Of a DNA stretch of 64,000 nt, positions 10,869 to 22,092 are shown piece after piece. Each line of letters opens with the position of its first letter. The stretch's first letter is position 1. The notes beneath the pieces are model-generated. The model had not been told where the DNA came from. It searched no databases and saw only the letters and a list, made by a program, of their open reading frames with translations. The stretch comes from Daphnia pulex (taxonomy: Eukaryota > Arthropoda > Branchiopoda > Diplostraca > Daphniidae): the NCBI RefSeq assembly GCF_021134715.1, contig NC_060026.1, forward strand, positions 9,973,001-10,037,000, given 5' to 3'. The translations under genes were made by a program, and so were the position numbers.

Positions 10869-13797
10869 GTAGAAGCTTTTCTTCGGGAGATGCACCTTGA
10901 TCGCATCCGTGCTGGAAATCCGCGAACGCATCGGATAACTTGCAAAGACATTGTTGTAGAGGATCGAGTTCATTTGCTTGACATTAGAGATTTGACTAAG
11001 ATTTGTGCTGAGTGTGACGCCAAACACTTTGAAAAAGAGATGCCAAAAGATAAAAAGTTGGATAGCGATGCTGCGGAAAGGGAAAAGTGATTATTCCACC
11101 ACCAAAGCCATGTCCGCAACCCTTGGCCAGTCTCTTGCAAAATCAGCATCCAAAGTCCAAGCAATTTTATGAAGCAAATTCGAAACTACAACAGTGCTCA
11201 CGCTTTTGCTTCGCTTGGAGCCAATATTTCTCCACCACCAAACCGAGGCTCCTACTGCTATCGAGTTCATGGACAGATTTACCATCAAATCACTCAGCTT
11301 GGTCCAACTCCAAATCCCAGATATACAGATCTGTATTTTTTGGACTCGGCGCCGGTCACTGATTATAGGGCAAATATCCAGGCAATGTCGGGTTGTTGTA
11401 GAATATTGATGGAAGAATTGGACGCTATGCTTCGAGAGAAGAATCCGTTCGCCTTGGTTTACAAGATGATGCGCCAAGTTCTTGAAGAAGAATACGTTCA
11501 ACGCCAGGCCGCAAATCTTCCTCACTACACTGTCGTCATGATCATCACTTGTGATAGAAGAGATGTCGACCAGCGGCGCTACAACTGCCCGACGGTCCAC
11601 GAGATAGCAGTAGTATTCAAAAGCTCTGATGGAGCTCCACCATCAAACAGAGGTATTCGTGGCCATCTCTATATTCCCGTCAAAGGCAGACGATTCATCG
11701 AGATTGACACACAAAAGCCCATGTGTGATCCGATGTGTTATCCTCTGCTATATTCCCCAACGGGGAAGATGGTTGGCATGCTCACATGAATTATAACACC
11801 ACCAGTCGGAGGGAAAGAGATGAAGCAGCAGCAATGGCAATGATTGTTGAAGAGGATGAAGAGGAGCAGATTGATCCCTGTGGCCCAACCCCAGAGTGTT
11901 AATTCGTGAAGAATTCGCCGCAGCAGATGGCAATTCTGAGATTGAAAATGAGCGAAATGTAGAACCGGAACCAGCTGAAGCAGACGATAACGATGATCAA
12001 CATTCGAACAGGAACAGAGGCCCACGCTCAAGAGTGACGCAAGCCGAGTTCTACAGTTCGGTCATGTCAGTCCGCGGTGATTTCAATATCGTTTTGGCCG
12101 GTAGTGCCCTCACTCAGCAATATTTTGTCGATTCTTACGTCAAGACCAAGGGGAATCGCATCAAATACCTCCGAGAACACCAGGCAGAGCTGCCTGTTTG
12201 CAGTACATCGGTCTGATGGATTATATCAACAATCGAGCGGAGAGAGAAAATGTGGAAGTTGGCTCGATCTACATTCTCCCTTCGTCCTTCATTGGCAGTC
12301 CTCGAGTCACGAAGCAAAATTACCAAGACGCGATGGCAATTGTTGCCAAATTTGGAAAACCAACTTTTTTTTAACGTTTACTTGCAATTTCAAGTGGAGA
12401 GAAATTACGGCAAATATTACGAACTATCAGACAGCTTCTGATCGTCCCGATATGGTCGCACGAGTCTTCCACTTGAAGAAAAAAGAGTTGGTCGACGACA
12501 TTGAGAAAAAGCAATTTTGGGTTTCGCCACAGCTCATATCGAAGTCATGGAATTTCAAAAACTCGGTCTTCCTCATTGCCAGATGCTGATCTGGATCGAT
12601 AAGACAGATGCCCCTTTATCTCCAGAAGATATGGACAAGACCATAAGTGCGGAAATTCCCGACAAGTCCCTCTATCCAATACTTTACGCCGCTGTTATGG
12701 CTCACATGATCCACGGCCCGTGTGGAGCCATCAACAAAAAGTCTTCTTGCATGGATGTTGAAGGGTGCACCAAAAAGATTCCGAAAGATTTCATCGCAGG
12801 AACCATCATCAACGACAACGGCTATCCGACTTATAGAAGAAGAGACACTGGAGTTAACATCCGTTGAAAAGAGGGAATGTCGTCTATGAAGTAGAAAACA
12901 GATGGGTTGTGCCTTATAACCCTTGGTTGCTGCTGAAATATGACTGTCACATAAACCTCGAATCCTGCGGTTCACTCACCAGTGTCAAATATATCTTTAA
13001 GCACGTTTACAAAGGCCATGAATGACAACGGAAACATTGAGACGAAAAAGGGAACGCATCAGCAACTTGATGAAGATGAGCCGAAATTCGTGTGGGACGA
13101 AAAATCTACTTTTTTGGACACGCGTTACGTCAGCGCACCAGAAGCCGCCTGGAGAATCAATAATTTTGCCCTCAGCAATCGTTCCCATGTCATCTCCCGA
13201 CTTGCCGTACATCTTTAATTGCAACAGTCCGACTTTTTCCAACCGGGCAACGAGGAACAAGCAGTCGCCAACGCCGCTTTGAAAGAAACGACTTTAACTG
13301 CTTTTTTCATCTTGAACCGGGATAATGAAGAAGCGAGGCAGTATTTCTACCGAGAGATTTTCAACCATTTTGCTTTCGTCAAGGTTTGTGGCCGTAATTA
13401 CTGGAAGCGACGAGTTCAAAATCTCAAAATCATTGTCCGATTGTACACGGTGGGCGTCCGTCAAATTGAGCGATTCTGCCTGCGCTTGCTCCTCATTAAC
13501 GTCAAAGGACCGACCAGTTTTGAAAATCTTCGAACAGTCAACGGTGTTGTTTCACCGACGTTTAAAGCAGCCGCCGCTGCCTTAAATTTGTTGGAAGATG
13601 ACAGCGTTTGGGAGAGGACAATGGACGATGCGGCCGCCTTTGAAATTCCAGAACGATTGCGACAGCTTTTTGTTGACATTTGTTTGTTTTGCAATCCTAC
13701 GGATGCTCTTTATCTCTTTGAACGATCTTTACCTCAGCTAAGGGAAGATTTTATTCGCAATGGTCACGACGCCGAAAAAGCAAAAAACTTGACTTGA
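10862..13797 (+). pseudogene. Helitron Rep (rolling-circle replicase) N-terminal half, frameshifted
   Basis: This is the replication-initiator half of the Helitron Rep/helicase, which nicks and joins single strands in rolling-circle transposition. Recognisable segments in order are LREMHLDRIRAGNPRTHRIT, ECDAKHF, NYNSAHAFASLGANI, HEIAVVF, LGLPHCQMLIWIDKTDAP, MIHGPCGA, KYIFKHVYKG, and RYVSAPEAAWRI with GRNYWKRR downstream. The frame changes near 11090, 11165, 11785, 11900, 12200, 12370, 12510, 12865 and 13020, with a stop at 13216-13218. The nuclease motif reads H-C-Q where family members have H-x-H. The Tyr motif keeps its first Tyr but has His where the second is expected. It is therefore inactive. 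The N-terminus is interrupted by the foldback element at 10868. Confidence 0.9.
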
Positions 13798-13850
13798 AAT
13801 TTATTCAAGACAAGCTACTTCTCAACAATCAAACGATGGAAAATCTCTAA

Positions 13851-15165
13851 TTGCCTGATTTTCAGCTTATTCATCGTCTTATCGTGGCTCAATTCGAAGA
13901 AAATGCTGAAATTACTGTGAGAGAGAAGAGAAGATTGGGTGAATTGATGGTTAGTCAGTTGAACGAAGGTAAACGGGCTGCCTTCGATCAAGTCATGGCT
14001 GTCATCAACGATACTGAAAATGAAATTCCGCATTAGTTTTTCTTGGATGGCCCTGAAGGAACGGGGAAGACGTTCCTGTACAACACTCTCATCACCGTAC
14101 TGCAGGGACAAGAAAAGACAGTGATCGCCGTCGCGTCTACCGGCATCGCTTCTACGTTGTTGATTGACGGCACAACGTATTATTCCCAATTCAAGATTTA
14201 CCCTCCAATTACTGAAGCGACCAGATAGAAAATCGAAGATGGTAGCTTCCTCTCCCATTTGATAAGAAGTGCAGTTCTCATCATTTCTGACGAAGCCACC
14301 ATGATAACAAATCACACCCTTATCATAGTGCTTTCAATTTCCTCTTCCAAAAAATGCACAAGAACAACCTTACTCACGATGGTAAAGTGCTCCTTCTTCG
14401 TGGCCATTTTCGTCAATGTTTATCGGTCGTCCAACACGGAAACAGGGTGACAGTGCTGGAAGTCACTATCCGAAACAACGACACTTGGCCTCAGTTTCAC
14501 CAACTTCGTCTGACTCAAAATATGCGTACCGTGGCCGGCAGTCAAGACTACGCCGATTGGCTCATTCAGTTTGGAAACGGGGTTCTACCGACGTATCCAA
14601 AACTGAACATCCCCGATATAAATGAAATTCCTAAAGAATTTTTCAATTATAACCGGAGTTTAGTCGAGCACGTCTTTGGCGATCCAGCTGTTAGATCCCG
14701 TCGTAACTCAACAAATATGCAGTCGCGCTATTCTTTGTCCAAAGAACGGTGATTGCTTACGAATCAACAATCAGATCATCAAAGACATGCCCGGTACGCT
14801 TCATGAGTACAGAAGCATCGATACCATCGACTCTGACGACCCTGAAGAAATTTCAAATTACCCAACCAAAGTTCTCAACTCCTTCGACGTCTCCGAAATT
14901 CCCACCCATTTGTTGAAAATGAAAGTGGGAGCCGTCATCATTCTTCTTAAGAATATCGATTCGCGTCAGGGACTTTGCAATGGAACCCGTCTCATCATCA
15001 GGGTGCTCAGAGAAAATCTGATCGTTGCAGAAATTGTTGCTGGAAAAAACAGGGGCACATCGTCTACATCCCGCGGATGATGATGTCCCCAACTGATTCG
15101 GATCTTCCCGTCATCCTCAAGAGGCTCCAGTTTCTCGTTTTGTTGGCGTTTGCGATAACCATCAC
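13851..15165 (+). pseudogene. Helitron PIF1-like helicase domain, 5' part (interrupted by BEL insertion)
   Basis: This is the SF1B helicase half of the Helitron protein, which unwinds DNA during transposition. FNHFA and KVCGRNYW sit upstream; here QLNEGKRAAFDQVM leads into the Walker A motif GPEGTGKTFLYNTLI at 14049-14093. VIAVASTGIAS and the Walker B-like LIISDEATM (near 14276) follow, then LRLTQNMRT (14507) and GDCLRINNQI. Frame changes near 14036, 14228, 14310 and 14700 plus stops show decay. The last codons before 15165 read FLVLLAFAIT, which continues after the BEL element at 22448 as [11 protein letters not shown]. Confidence 0.9.
15161..15165. repeat. Left target-site duplication of the BEL element (ATCAC)
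   Basis: ATCAC directly precedes the left LTR and is repeated directly after the right LTR at 22448-22452. Removing the element and one copy rejoins the helicase frame (AFAIT then KSEGQTFD), which confirms the exact insertion site. Confidence 0.93.
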
Positions 15166-15499
15166 TGTTACGTATGCGAATTAAACTGAAAATTTAGGCT
15201 TGAGCTTTACCCGACTGTATTTAAATGTTACCTTTAAGTTAGAGACATTCACTTCAACGGCACATAGAAAATGAAGACGATTTGCACGTTGACGAAAGAC
15301 GGACAATCAAGACAGACACTAAGACGAGAACGATAGCGACTGTACATTAGGCAGGAATACTCAAAGGACACTAAAAAGCCGGGAATTCTTTTGTCGCCAT
15401 TTCGACTTTCTTCCCTCGCCTCCGATCCCGCATCTTGCGTGATGAGGAGGGGAAAATGAAGCCTCTGCTAGCTATTGGGGTAGCGCGGGATCCGGAACA
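15166..15499 (-). repeat. 3' LTR of the BEL element
   Basis: On the plus strand it runs from TGTTACGTATGCG to GATCCGGAACA, so it has TG...CA ends on both strands. It matches 22114-22447 in length. The last codons and the stop of the polyprotein lie inside its first 28 bases (minus-strand orientation). Confidence 0.95.
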
Positions 15500-18400
15500 T
15501 CGCCGGCCCTGCGTTCGAAAGCGGACGCATCCTCCGTATCCCACGACTCCAGCAGGCAGAGCTTCACAGCTGGACGGTGTAGTTCGGTGGTGTTGGTGGA
15601 CGACCGGAGGCGGACGATTGCAGATCTGACGACTCCGTCTGGACCGGTGAAGACCTCGACAACTCGAGCGATGGGCCATTTCCCACGGGGTGTATCGGGC
15701 TCAATGACGATAACGATGTCGCCGATGTTGAGGTTTTTTTGACCGTACAGCCACTTTTTTCGTTCAGCAAGGCCGGGCAAATATTCCCTCATCCAGCGTC
15801 TCCAAAAACAATCGGTGAGGTACTGGGCGGTACGATATTTGCGTTTGGTCGTCATATCGCTGGCGTCGAAAAGGTCGAATGGAATGTAGGGGTTTTCATG
15901 GCCGAGAAGAAGATGATTCGGCGTGATTGGTTCGGGATCCGCCGGATTGACGCTCACATAAGTGAGAGGACGGCCGTTCAGGAGCTTTTCCACTTGGACG
16001 AGCGCAGTTGAAAGAATGTCGTCCGTCAGCGTTTGCTCGTTTAAGATGAATTGAAGAGCGCGTTTTGACGACTGGACGAGCCGTTCCCAGGCTCCACCGA
16101 AGTGTGGCGCTGCGGGGGGGTTGAAGCTCCAGGTCACGTTTCTTCTTTTCACTCCGTCGAGTACAGCTAGCTGATCCATCCGCTGGAGACACTCCGAAAA
16201 CTCACGAACGGCTCCGACAAAGTTGGTGCCGTTATCACTGTGATAATGCGTGGGGGTCGTGCGTCGGTCTTCGAAGCGGCTGATGCAGTTGATGAATGAT
16301 GAGGTGTCGAGCGCATAAGCCATTTCCAAATGTACGGCCCTGGAAGACATGCACGTGAACAAACAGACCCAGCGTTTAACCTTGCGGCGAAAAATGATGA
16401 CATTGAACGGGCCGAAAAAATCCACTCCGGTGTGTGTGAAGGCGGGGTAGAAAGGCTTCAGGCGGTAACCGGGAAGAGCAGACATCATCGGGCACAAGGC
16501 TTTGGCGTTGAGTCGCTTGCATTTGAAGCACTTGTTGAGAATTCTTCTCACCGTTTTTCTTCCGCCTTGGATCCAGTACAGTTTGCGAACTTCATGGAAA
16601 GTTCTTTCCGGGGTAGAGTGGGCGAACTCGAGATGTTGACTGTAGATCAGCAGCTCCGTTACTCTGGCGTGGGCCGGAAGAATAATTGGGTGGCGGGTTT
16701 CGGGCGGCACTGGCGCATTTTCTATCCTACCGCCTACGCGTAGAACTCCGATCTGGTCAATGAAGGGCGATAAAGTGATGAGGCTGGAACTCGCCTCCAA
16801 TCCTTTTCCGTCCTTTAAATTTTCGAAGTCGTCGGGGAAGGCAGAGTGTTGAGCGCGCCGGAATAATTCAGATTCGGCAAGGACAATCTCCGTCTCTGAT
16901 AATTTGTCGAATTTGCGGTGAGATTTGTCTTTTCGGGCGTTGCTGATAAATCGCTTGACGAATCCGACGACGCCAATCAGGAACGGATAACGAGACGTGT
17001 TGATGGTCAGATCGTCGATGGCATCGTGTACTCGGAGCGTTGCGCCGACCCATCTCGTACAGCGGATTTCAGGATCATCCGCCTCGTTGATTCCATTTTT
17101 CAAATCCGGGAAGGACGGCCAGCTCTCGGGTGGGTTATAGAGGAAGGACGGTCCTTTGTAGAATCGATGATTGGTTGAAAATTCAGCGGCTGCGATACCA
17201 CGGCTGACATCGTCGGCTGGATTTTGGGCGGTAGGGACGTAGCGCCATTGATGAGCGTCGGAGAGTTCCAGGATCTCTCCGATTCTGTTTCCAACATAAA
17301 TATGAAAACGGTAGTGGGAGGAATTAATCCATCTTAGGACAGTGGTCGAATCCGACCAGAAAGTTATTTGGTCGATTTTTTGGCGGATTTCGACCTTGAT
17401 GGATGCTGCGAGACGGGCGGCTAGAAGGGCGGCGCATAATTCGAGACGCGGAATCGAGACGTATTTGACCGGCGCCACTCTTGTTTTTGCCATGATGAAG
17501 GCCATCTTAACTCCTTCCGGATGATCGAAGCGGAGATACGCGATGGCCCCAAACGCGGACTCGGAAGCATCCGCAAATACATGGAGTCCAACTCCTCTTG
17601 ATCGCGCCGACTCCGGGTTGAAACAGCGCGGAATAAAAAGTGGATTCAGATCTGAAAGAGAAGTAGCCCACTTTCTCCATTCTTCCACCGTTGTTGGATC
17701 CAATGGCTCGTCCCAGCTGACGGATTTTCTGCATACAGCTTGCAGGATGAGTTTTGCGTGGAGCACAACGGGCGACAGGAAACCAAATGGATCGTAGACA
17801 CTTGCCGTTTCTCGTAGAATCTCCCTTTTTGTCGCACCGTCCGTTTTGATGCAGGCACTGATCACAAATGAGTCGCTGCCGTAATCCAGCGATAAACCAA
17901 GAGTACGTTCGACCGGCAAACCTTGTAGAGCCAAGTCGATGGATGACACGGGCTGGCCCGGAAGCGACATTAAAACTGTCGAGCTTGAAGATCCCCATTG
18001 AGCGAGCTCAAATCCACCTCTCCGCAGCACGTTGGTCACCTTTTTTGCATACTGCAACGCTTCATCAGCGGTCGGGAATGATGTCAACCAGTTGTCCACG
18101 TAGAAATGATCGACGATTTGTTTTGTGACTTCGGGCCCGTCATCTCCACCGTCTTCAGCAGCTTGGCGAAGGACATGGGCGCAGATTGTTGGTGAACAAA
18201 TCGCTCTAAACGGTTGGACGTCCATTTGATACACGGAAGGGGGCTCTTGCGCACCTGGATTACGGTAATAAAACCGAAGTGCCGGCCCGTCTTGTGGTCG
18301 GACCTTTACCTGGTGAAACATTTTGACGATATCGGCGCTCAGCGCCACCAGATGTTGTCGAAAACGGAGCAATACACCAATCAAATTGGTCAGCAAATCC

Positions 18401-21400
18401 GGGCCTTTCAGCAATACAGAATTCAGCGATGCTCCTTTGTAGAACGCGGATGCATCAAAAACTGGGCGGCACTTCTCCGGTTTTTTCGGATTTATCACCG
18501 GGTGGTGGGGGATAAACCAAGTACGACCAGCTGGTCGTATCTTCGCCTCCTCAGCTGAAAGTTTTCTCGCGTGGCCAAGACTGATGTACTCGTTGATTGC
18601 GGCGGAATATCGCTTGCACAAATTCTCGTCTGCGATGAGCCGCCGCTCCAGTTTGAAGAAACGGGCCAAAACGGACTCACTGTTGTCGGGGAGATTCGGG
18701 TCTTCATTTTTCCAGAGAAGTCCCGATTCATACCGGTCGCCCAGGAATCTGGTCGTCTCGTTCAATATCTTGATGGCTCGCAACTCTTCTTTGCCAACTG
18801 GCGCCTTCGCATCTGCCTTTGCTTCGTAGGTCTCGAGGAGTAAAAAGCGGTTGATTGCGTTGGCAAGATCTTCGTCTGCTGACGGAGTCAATGAGAGAGA
18901 GTTGCATTTCAGCTGTGTGTTGGCGACGGATGAAATCGGGCCGGCAATGCACCAACCGAATGCTGTACGTAGACCGCGCGGGGCTCGCTCGTTCAGCGGA
19001 TCCTTCTTAATTTCAAGAACTTCTTGCGGCGCCATATCACACGATCCAATCAGCACATTAACGTCGACTGGCATTTGGGGCGGGGCCTTCAATCCAGATA
19101 AATGCGGCCAGTCTTTCACCAATTTTTTCACATCAACGACTTCGTTTCTGATTTTTAACACAGGCACGGAGTAGCAGGTTGGGATTTCGAATGAGCTGTC
19201 TTTGTCGATGGACGAGATTTTGAATGATACCTTTGTCGCGTTTGCAAGTGGGTCGCGGCCGTGGTACGTTCCGATTCTCGTTGCTATTTTTTCGCCTTTC
19301 AATCCCAGCTCGTCTGCCAGCGCGTTCGTGATCATGGAGACTTGACTTCCGGGATCCAGCAATCCATATCCGATCCAAGACCTTCCGTTTGCTTCAACAC
19401 GTAATTGAACGATGGGCAGCAAGGTTGTTTCGTCTTCGTAACTGAAGGATACGGAGCCGTTAAATGGATTTGTTGGGGAGAGAGATGGCGTCGTGCTTGG
19501 TCGCGGCGTCTTCGGGTACATCCTCGGGGCGCCATGGAGGAGAGGGTGATGAAGACGCTTGCATTCTTCAATTCCGCACTCACTTTCCTTTGAACACTCG
19601 GAACTAAGATGGCGGTCGTCTAGACAGCGGTAACAACATCTTTTTTCTTTTACCACTTCTATTCGTTGATTTGCATTTAAGGCTTTGAATTTGTCGCAGA
19701 GATGAAGTCGATGGGCGCCAGCACAATGCGGGCATGACGCTATTTTTACCGTGGTGGAAAATACCATTGGTGTTGCGATCGGTTTTCTCTGCTTGTCGTT
19801 GTTCGGTTTTGGGTGATTGCTGGCTGGAAACTGGGCGGCGGGGTTGACGCCAACACGGACGAAATATTCCGCCATCGCGACGTCATCGAGCCAGCCATCC
19901 AGGTCGAGTATCGTCGGCAAACGACCTTGAATTCGGTAGCTCACTTCGGCCCACTTGCTGCGTAGAATCGGCGGGAGTTTTCCGACTAATTGGGCCAGAG
20001 TGGTGCTGCTGTGAAGTTCGAGTCCATAGCCACCTAACTGCAAGGTTGCTACAACTGAATGAAGCGTCGACGAGAACGATTTTAGAGACTCGTAATCACT
20101 GTCTTTGAAGGAGGGAAGTTTTAAGAGCGCGGAGGAGCAGGCGGTCGAAACGATTCTCGGGTTTCCGAACTTTCGATGCAGCTCCGTCAGAGCAAATGGG
20201 TAGAGCCCGGGATTGAGCAGCGCTTCACCGAGATTATTCTGGATCTCAGTAGTTAGGCTCGTGCGGAGGTGGTGTTGGCGCTCCGCGTCGCTGAAGCAGG
20301 TGTCATGGATTTGTACCTTGAACGACTGAATAAACATCGGCCAGTTCCTCGGATTTCCATCAAATTTCGGCGGCTCAGCTTTCGGTGGTCTAGATGACGG
20401 ACGAGATGTCGGCGGCGAGTCGTGTCGATCGACGGTGAAGATCCACGCGTCTGGGACATACACGGCCGGTTGAGGCGCGACATTCGTCTGGGACGTGAAC
20501 GGCTGCTGCTGGAAAGAAGATGGCTGCTGCTGGAACGAAGATGGCTGTTGCTGGAACAAAGACGGCTGCTGCTGGAACGAAGATGGTTGCTGCTGGAACG
20601 AAGACGGCTGCTGCTGGAACGAAGATGGCTGCTGCTGGAACGACTGCTGCTGAAACGAAGATGGCTGCTGCTGGAACGAAGACGACTGCTTGAATGTTTG
20701 GCCACTAGTTGGAATTTGTGGCAACGCCGACTGGAAGGTTTGCGGGACTGCTGCACCGAAACCATCTTGTTTCCTTCGAGCTTGACTATAAAACGTATTT
20801 GGCACGAAAGGTGGCGTGTTCACATTGAGCGGTGGGAGCGGCGTGCTGGACCTCTGCTGAGGCCAAGCCGGCCCGTTTTTGCCGGACAGCGACCTGCTGG
20901 TCGGTGTCGGCCCGCCAGGAATTTGCGGGGCGGGAGGAAAATCGTCCCAAATGCTGAATGATCCTTGATCTGCGGTCTTTCCCGTTTCGTCGCCGTCTAC
21001 GGCGTTTTCGTCGGCCAGCTGTTGACGCAATAGGTCGCTAGCAAGGCGTTGCTTTTCCAGCTCCATCTGCAGCTGCCGATCCTGACGAGCTGCCTCGATA
21101 CGGATTTCTTCCGCCTTTCTGGCGGTTTCGAGCTGCTGCATGCGTTCCTCCTCTGCGGCTCGTTCCGTGGCTTCCGCTCTCTGTTGTTGAATTTTCAGCT
21201 CGGTCTCTTTCTGCAGTCGCTCTGCTTCCTGCAGTTTTTCACGTGTTGACGATCTGCTTGAGGCGCTGCTACGGACGGAGCCTTCGGGCTTGGGTAGATG
21301 CAGGTTGAGGTATTTCTGAACATCTTCGAGAGCCTTTCTCTGTTTTTCGGTGACCTCGTTCGCCCATTTGAATTCTTTATCTCCGTCTTCTTGGTTGAGC

Positions 21401-21684
21401 TTTGCTAGTTCGATATAGCGTACGTGAATTTCCTTGAGAGCTTCGTATTCACGTACCATTATGGCTAGGAGCAATTTAACCTTTTCCACGTCTTCCCCGG
21501 CTTGGATGGCGAGGAGCGCCTTGTTGAGTGACTTCGTGTGGGCCGATTTCGCGGTGATACGACGATGCCAGATGACGGCTGGATCTGCTGTCGTCTGCCA
21601 CTCTTCTGGTACGTCCTCTTCGAGCTCTTCCTCAATCGTTTCGAGGGGAAATGGTGTGGCCATTTTGGGGTAACGATGGTCCAC
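15472..21684 (-). CDS. BEL/Pao Gag-Pol polyprotein, 2070 codons, intact
   Basis: A single uninterrupted frame encodes capsid and replication enzymes. Domains in order, residues approximate: coiled-coil Gag rich in E/Q/R (100-225); Q-rich repeats (330-400); DUF1759-type Gag region starting PPKFDGNPRNWPMFIQSF (about 440); CPHC...CYRCLDDRHLSSEC zinc knuckles (about 655-700); DUF1758 aspartic protease with LLDPGSQVSMI; reverse transcriptase with FYVDNWLTSF; Peptidase_A17/RNase H region with HVFADASESAFGAI; integrase with the H/C zinc-binding region, HTGVDFFGPF, HSDNGTNF and FGGAWERL; and a C-terminal DUF5641 region (LNIGDIVIVIEPDTPRGKWP). Gag and Pol share one frame, usual for this family. The Met at 21684 opens the frame about 430 bp after the 5' LTR. 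Confidence 0.96.
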   Translation of the reverse strand: MDHRYPKMATPFPLETIEEELEEDVPEEWQTTADPAVIWHRRITAKSAHTKSLNKALLAIQAGEDVEKVKLLLAIMVREYEALKEIHVRYIELAKLNQEDGDKEFKWANEVTEKQRKALEDVQKYLNLHLPKPEGSVRSSASSRSSTREKLQEAERLQKETELKIQQQRAEATERAAEEERMQQLETARKAEEIRIEAARQDRQLQMELEKQRLASDLLRQQLADENAVDGDETGKTADQGSFSIWDDFPPAPQIPGGPTPTSRSLSGKNGPAWPQQRSSTPLPPLNVNTPPFVPNTFYSQARRKQDGFGAAVPQTFQSALPQIPTSGQTFKQSSSFQQQPSSFQQQSFQQQPSSFQQQPSSFQQQPSSFQQQPSLFQQQPSSFQQQPSSFQQQPFTSQTNVAPQPAVYVPDAWIFTVDRHDSPPTSRPSSRPPKAEPPKFDGNPRNWPMFIQSFKVQIHDTCFSDAERQHHLRTSLTTEIQNNLGEALLNPGLYPFALTELHRKFGNPRIVSTACSSALLKLPSFKDSDYESLKSFSSTLHSVVATLQLGGYGLELHSSTTLAQLVGKLPPILRSKWAEVSYRIQGRLPTILDLDGWLDDVAMAEYFVRVGVNPAAQFPASNHPKPNNDKQRKPIATPMVFSTTVKIASCPHCAGAHRLHLCDKFKALNANQRIEVVKEKRCCYRCLDDRHLSSECSKESECGIEECKRLHHPLLHGAPRMYPKTPRPSTTPSLSPTNPFNGSVSFSYEDETTLLPIVQLRVEANGRSWIGYGLLDPGSQVSMITNALADELGLKGEKIATRIGTYHGRDPLANATKVSFKISSIDKDSSFEIPTCYSVPVLKIRNEVVDVKKLVKDWPHLSGLKAPPQMPVDVNVLIGSCDMAPQEVLEIKKDPLNERAPRGLRTAFGWCIAGPISSVANTQLKCNSLSLTPSADEDLANAINRFLLLETYEAKADAKAPVGKEELRAIKILNETTRFLGDRYESGLLWKNEDPNLPDNSESVLARFFKLERRLIADENLCKRYSAAINEYISLGHARKLSAEEAKIRPAGRTWFIPHHPVINPKKPEKCRPVFDASAFYKGASLNSVLLKGPDLLTNLIGVLLRFRQHLVALSADIVKMFHQVKVRPQDGPALRFYYRNPGAQEPPSVYQMDVQPFRAICSPTICAHVLRQAAEDGGDDGPEVTKQIVDHFYVDNWLTSFPTADEALQYAKKVTNVLRRGGFELAQWGSSSSTVLMSLPGQPVSSIDLALQGLPVERTLGLSLDYGSDSFVISACIKTDGATKREILRETASVYDPFGFLSPVVLHAKLILQAVCRKSVSWDEPLDPTTVEEWRKWATSLSDLNPLFIPRCFNPESARSRGVGLHVFADASESAFGAIAYLRFDHPEGVKMAFIMAKTRVAPVKYVSIPRLELCAALLAARLAASIKVEIRQKIDQITFWSDSTTVLRWINSSHYRFHIYVGNRIGEILELSDAHQWRYVPTAQNPADDVSRGIAAAEFSTNHRFYKGPSFLYNPPESWPSFPDLKNGINEADDPEIRCTRWVGATLRVHDAIDDLTINTSRYPFLIGVVGFVKRFISNARKDKSHRKFDKLSETEIVLAESELFRRAQHSAFPDDFENLKDGKGLEASSSLITLSPFIDQIGVLRVGGRIENAPVPPETRHPIILPAHARVTELLIYSQHLEFAHSTPERTFHEVRKLYWIQGGRKTVRRILNKCFKCKRLNAKALCPMMSALPGYRLKPFYPAFTHTGVDFFGPFNVIIFRRKVKRWVCLFTCMSSRAVHLEMAYALDTSSFINCISRFEDRRTTPTHYHSDNGTNFVGAVREFSECLQRMDQLAVLDGVKRRNVTWSFNPPAAPHFGGAWERLVQSSKRALQFILNEQTLTDDILSTALVQVEKLLNGRPLTYVSVNPADPEPITPNHLLLGHENPYIPFDLFDASDMTTKRKYRTAQYLTDCFWRRWMREYLPGLAERKKWLYGQKNLNIGDIVIVIEPDTPRGKWPIARVVEVFTGPDGVVRSAIVRLRSSTNTTELHRPAVKLCLLESWDTEDASAFERRAGDVPDPALPQ
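20500..20700 (-). repeat. Tandem SSFQQQP-coding repeat in BEL Gag
   Basis: About eight to ten near-identical units of 21 or 24 bp (plus-strand core GAAGATGGCTGCTGCTGGAAC) encode Ser-Ser-Phe-Gln-Gln-Gln-Pro. One unit has Leu for Ser-Phe (SLFQQQP) and one is shorter. The array is in frame and probably gives a flexible, low-complexity Gag linker that changes length by slippage. Confidence 0.9.
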
Positions 21685-22092
21685 TTACGGACGTAATTCA
21701 CGCACAGTTGCACAAATTATTTAAGACACGTTGGCTGCCACGCGGGACTTTCGTTTGGTTGTCACACGTTATTTGACACGATTTTACGGGACACGCTACT
21801 TACACTCGTTTAAATGGCACAGTAATTGAACGAACGAGCATGAATAGTTTTTTACGACAATCAGGTGCTTAGGGCGTCTATTACTCACAGGTACATAAAG
21901 TCGAGCACATGGAGACGAAATAAACGACCGATTAAGTTTCGACTTAATTTAAACACTTGACTGGATTCAGTTCACGAGAAAACGATGCCGGCACTAATTG
22001 TTCGTAGTGTGGCATGAACGATGTGGACGATACAGTCAGATACGATTGTTACTGGGCCCTGATACTCAGATCAACTCGACGGGATTCATGAC

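Noticed and set aside
20422..20961. 179-codon plus-strand frame rich in LLLERRW repeats
   Set aside because: It is the antisense of the SSFQQQP repeat in the BEL polyprotein and disappears as soon as the real gene is considered.
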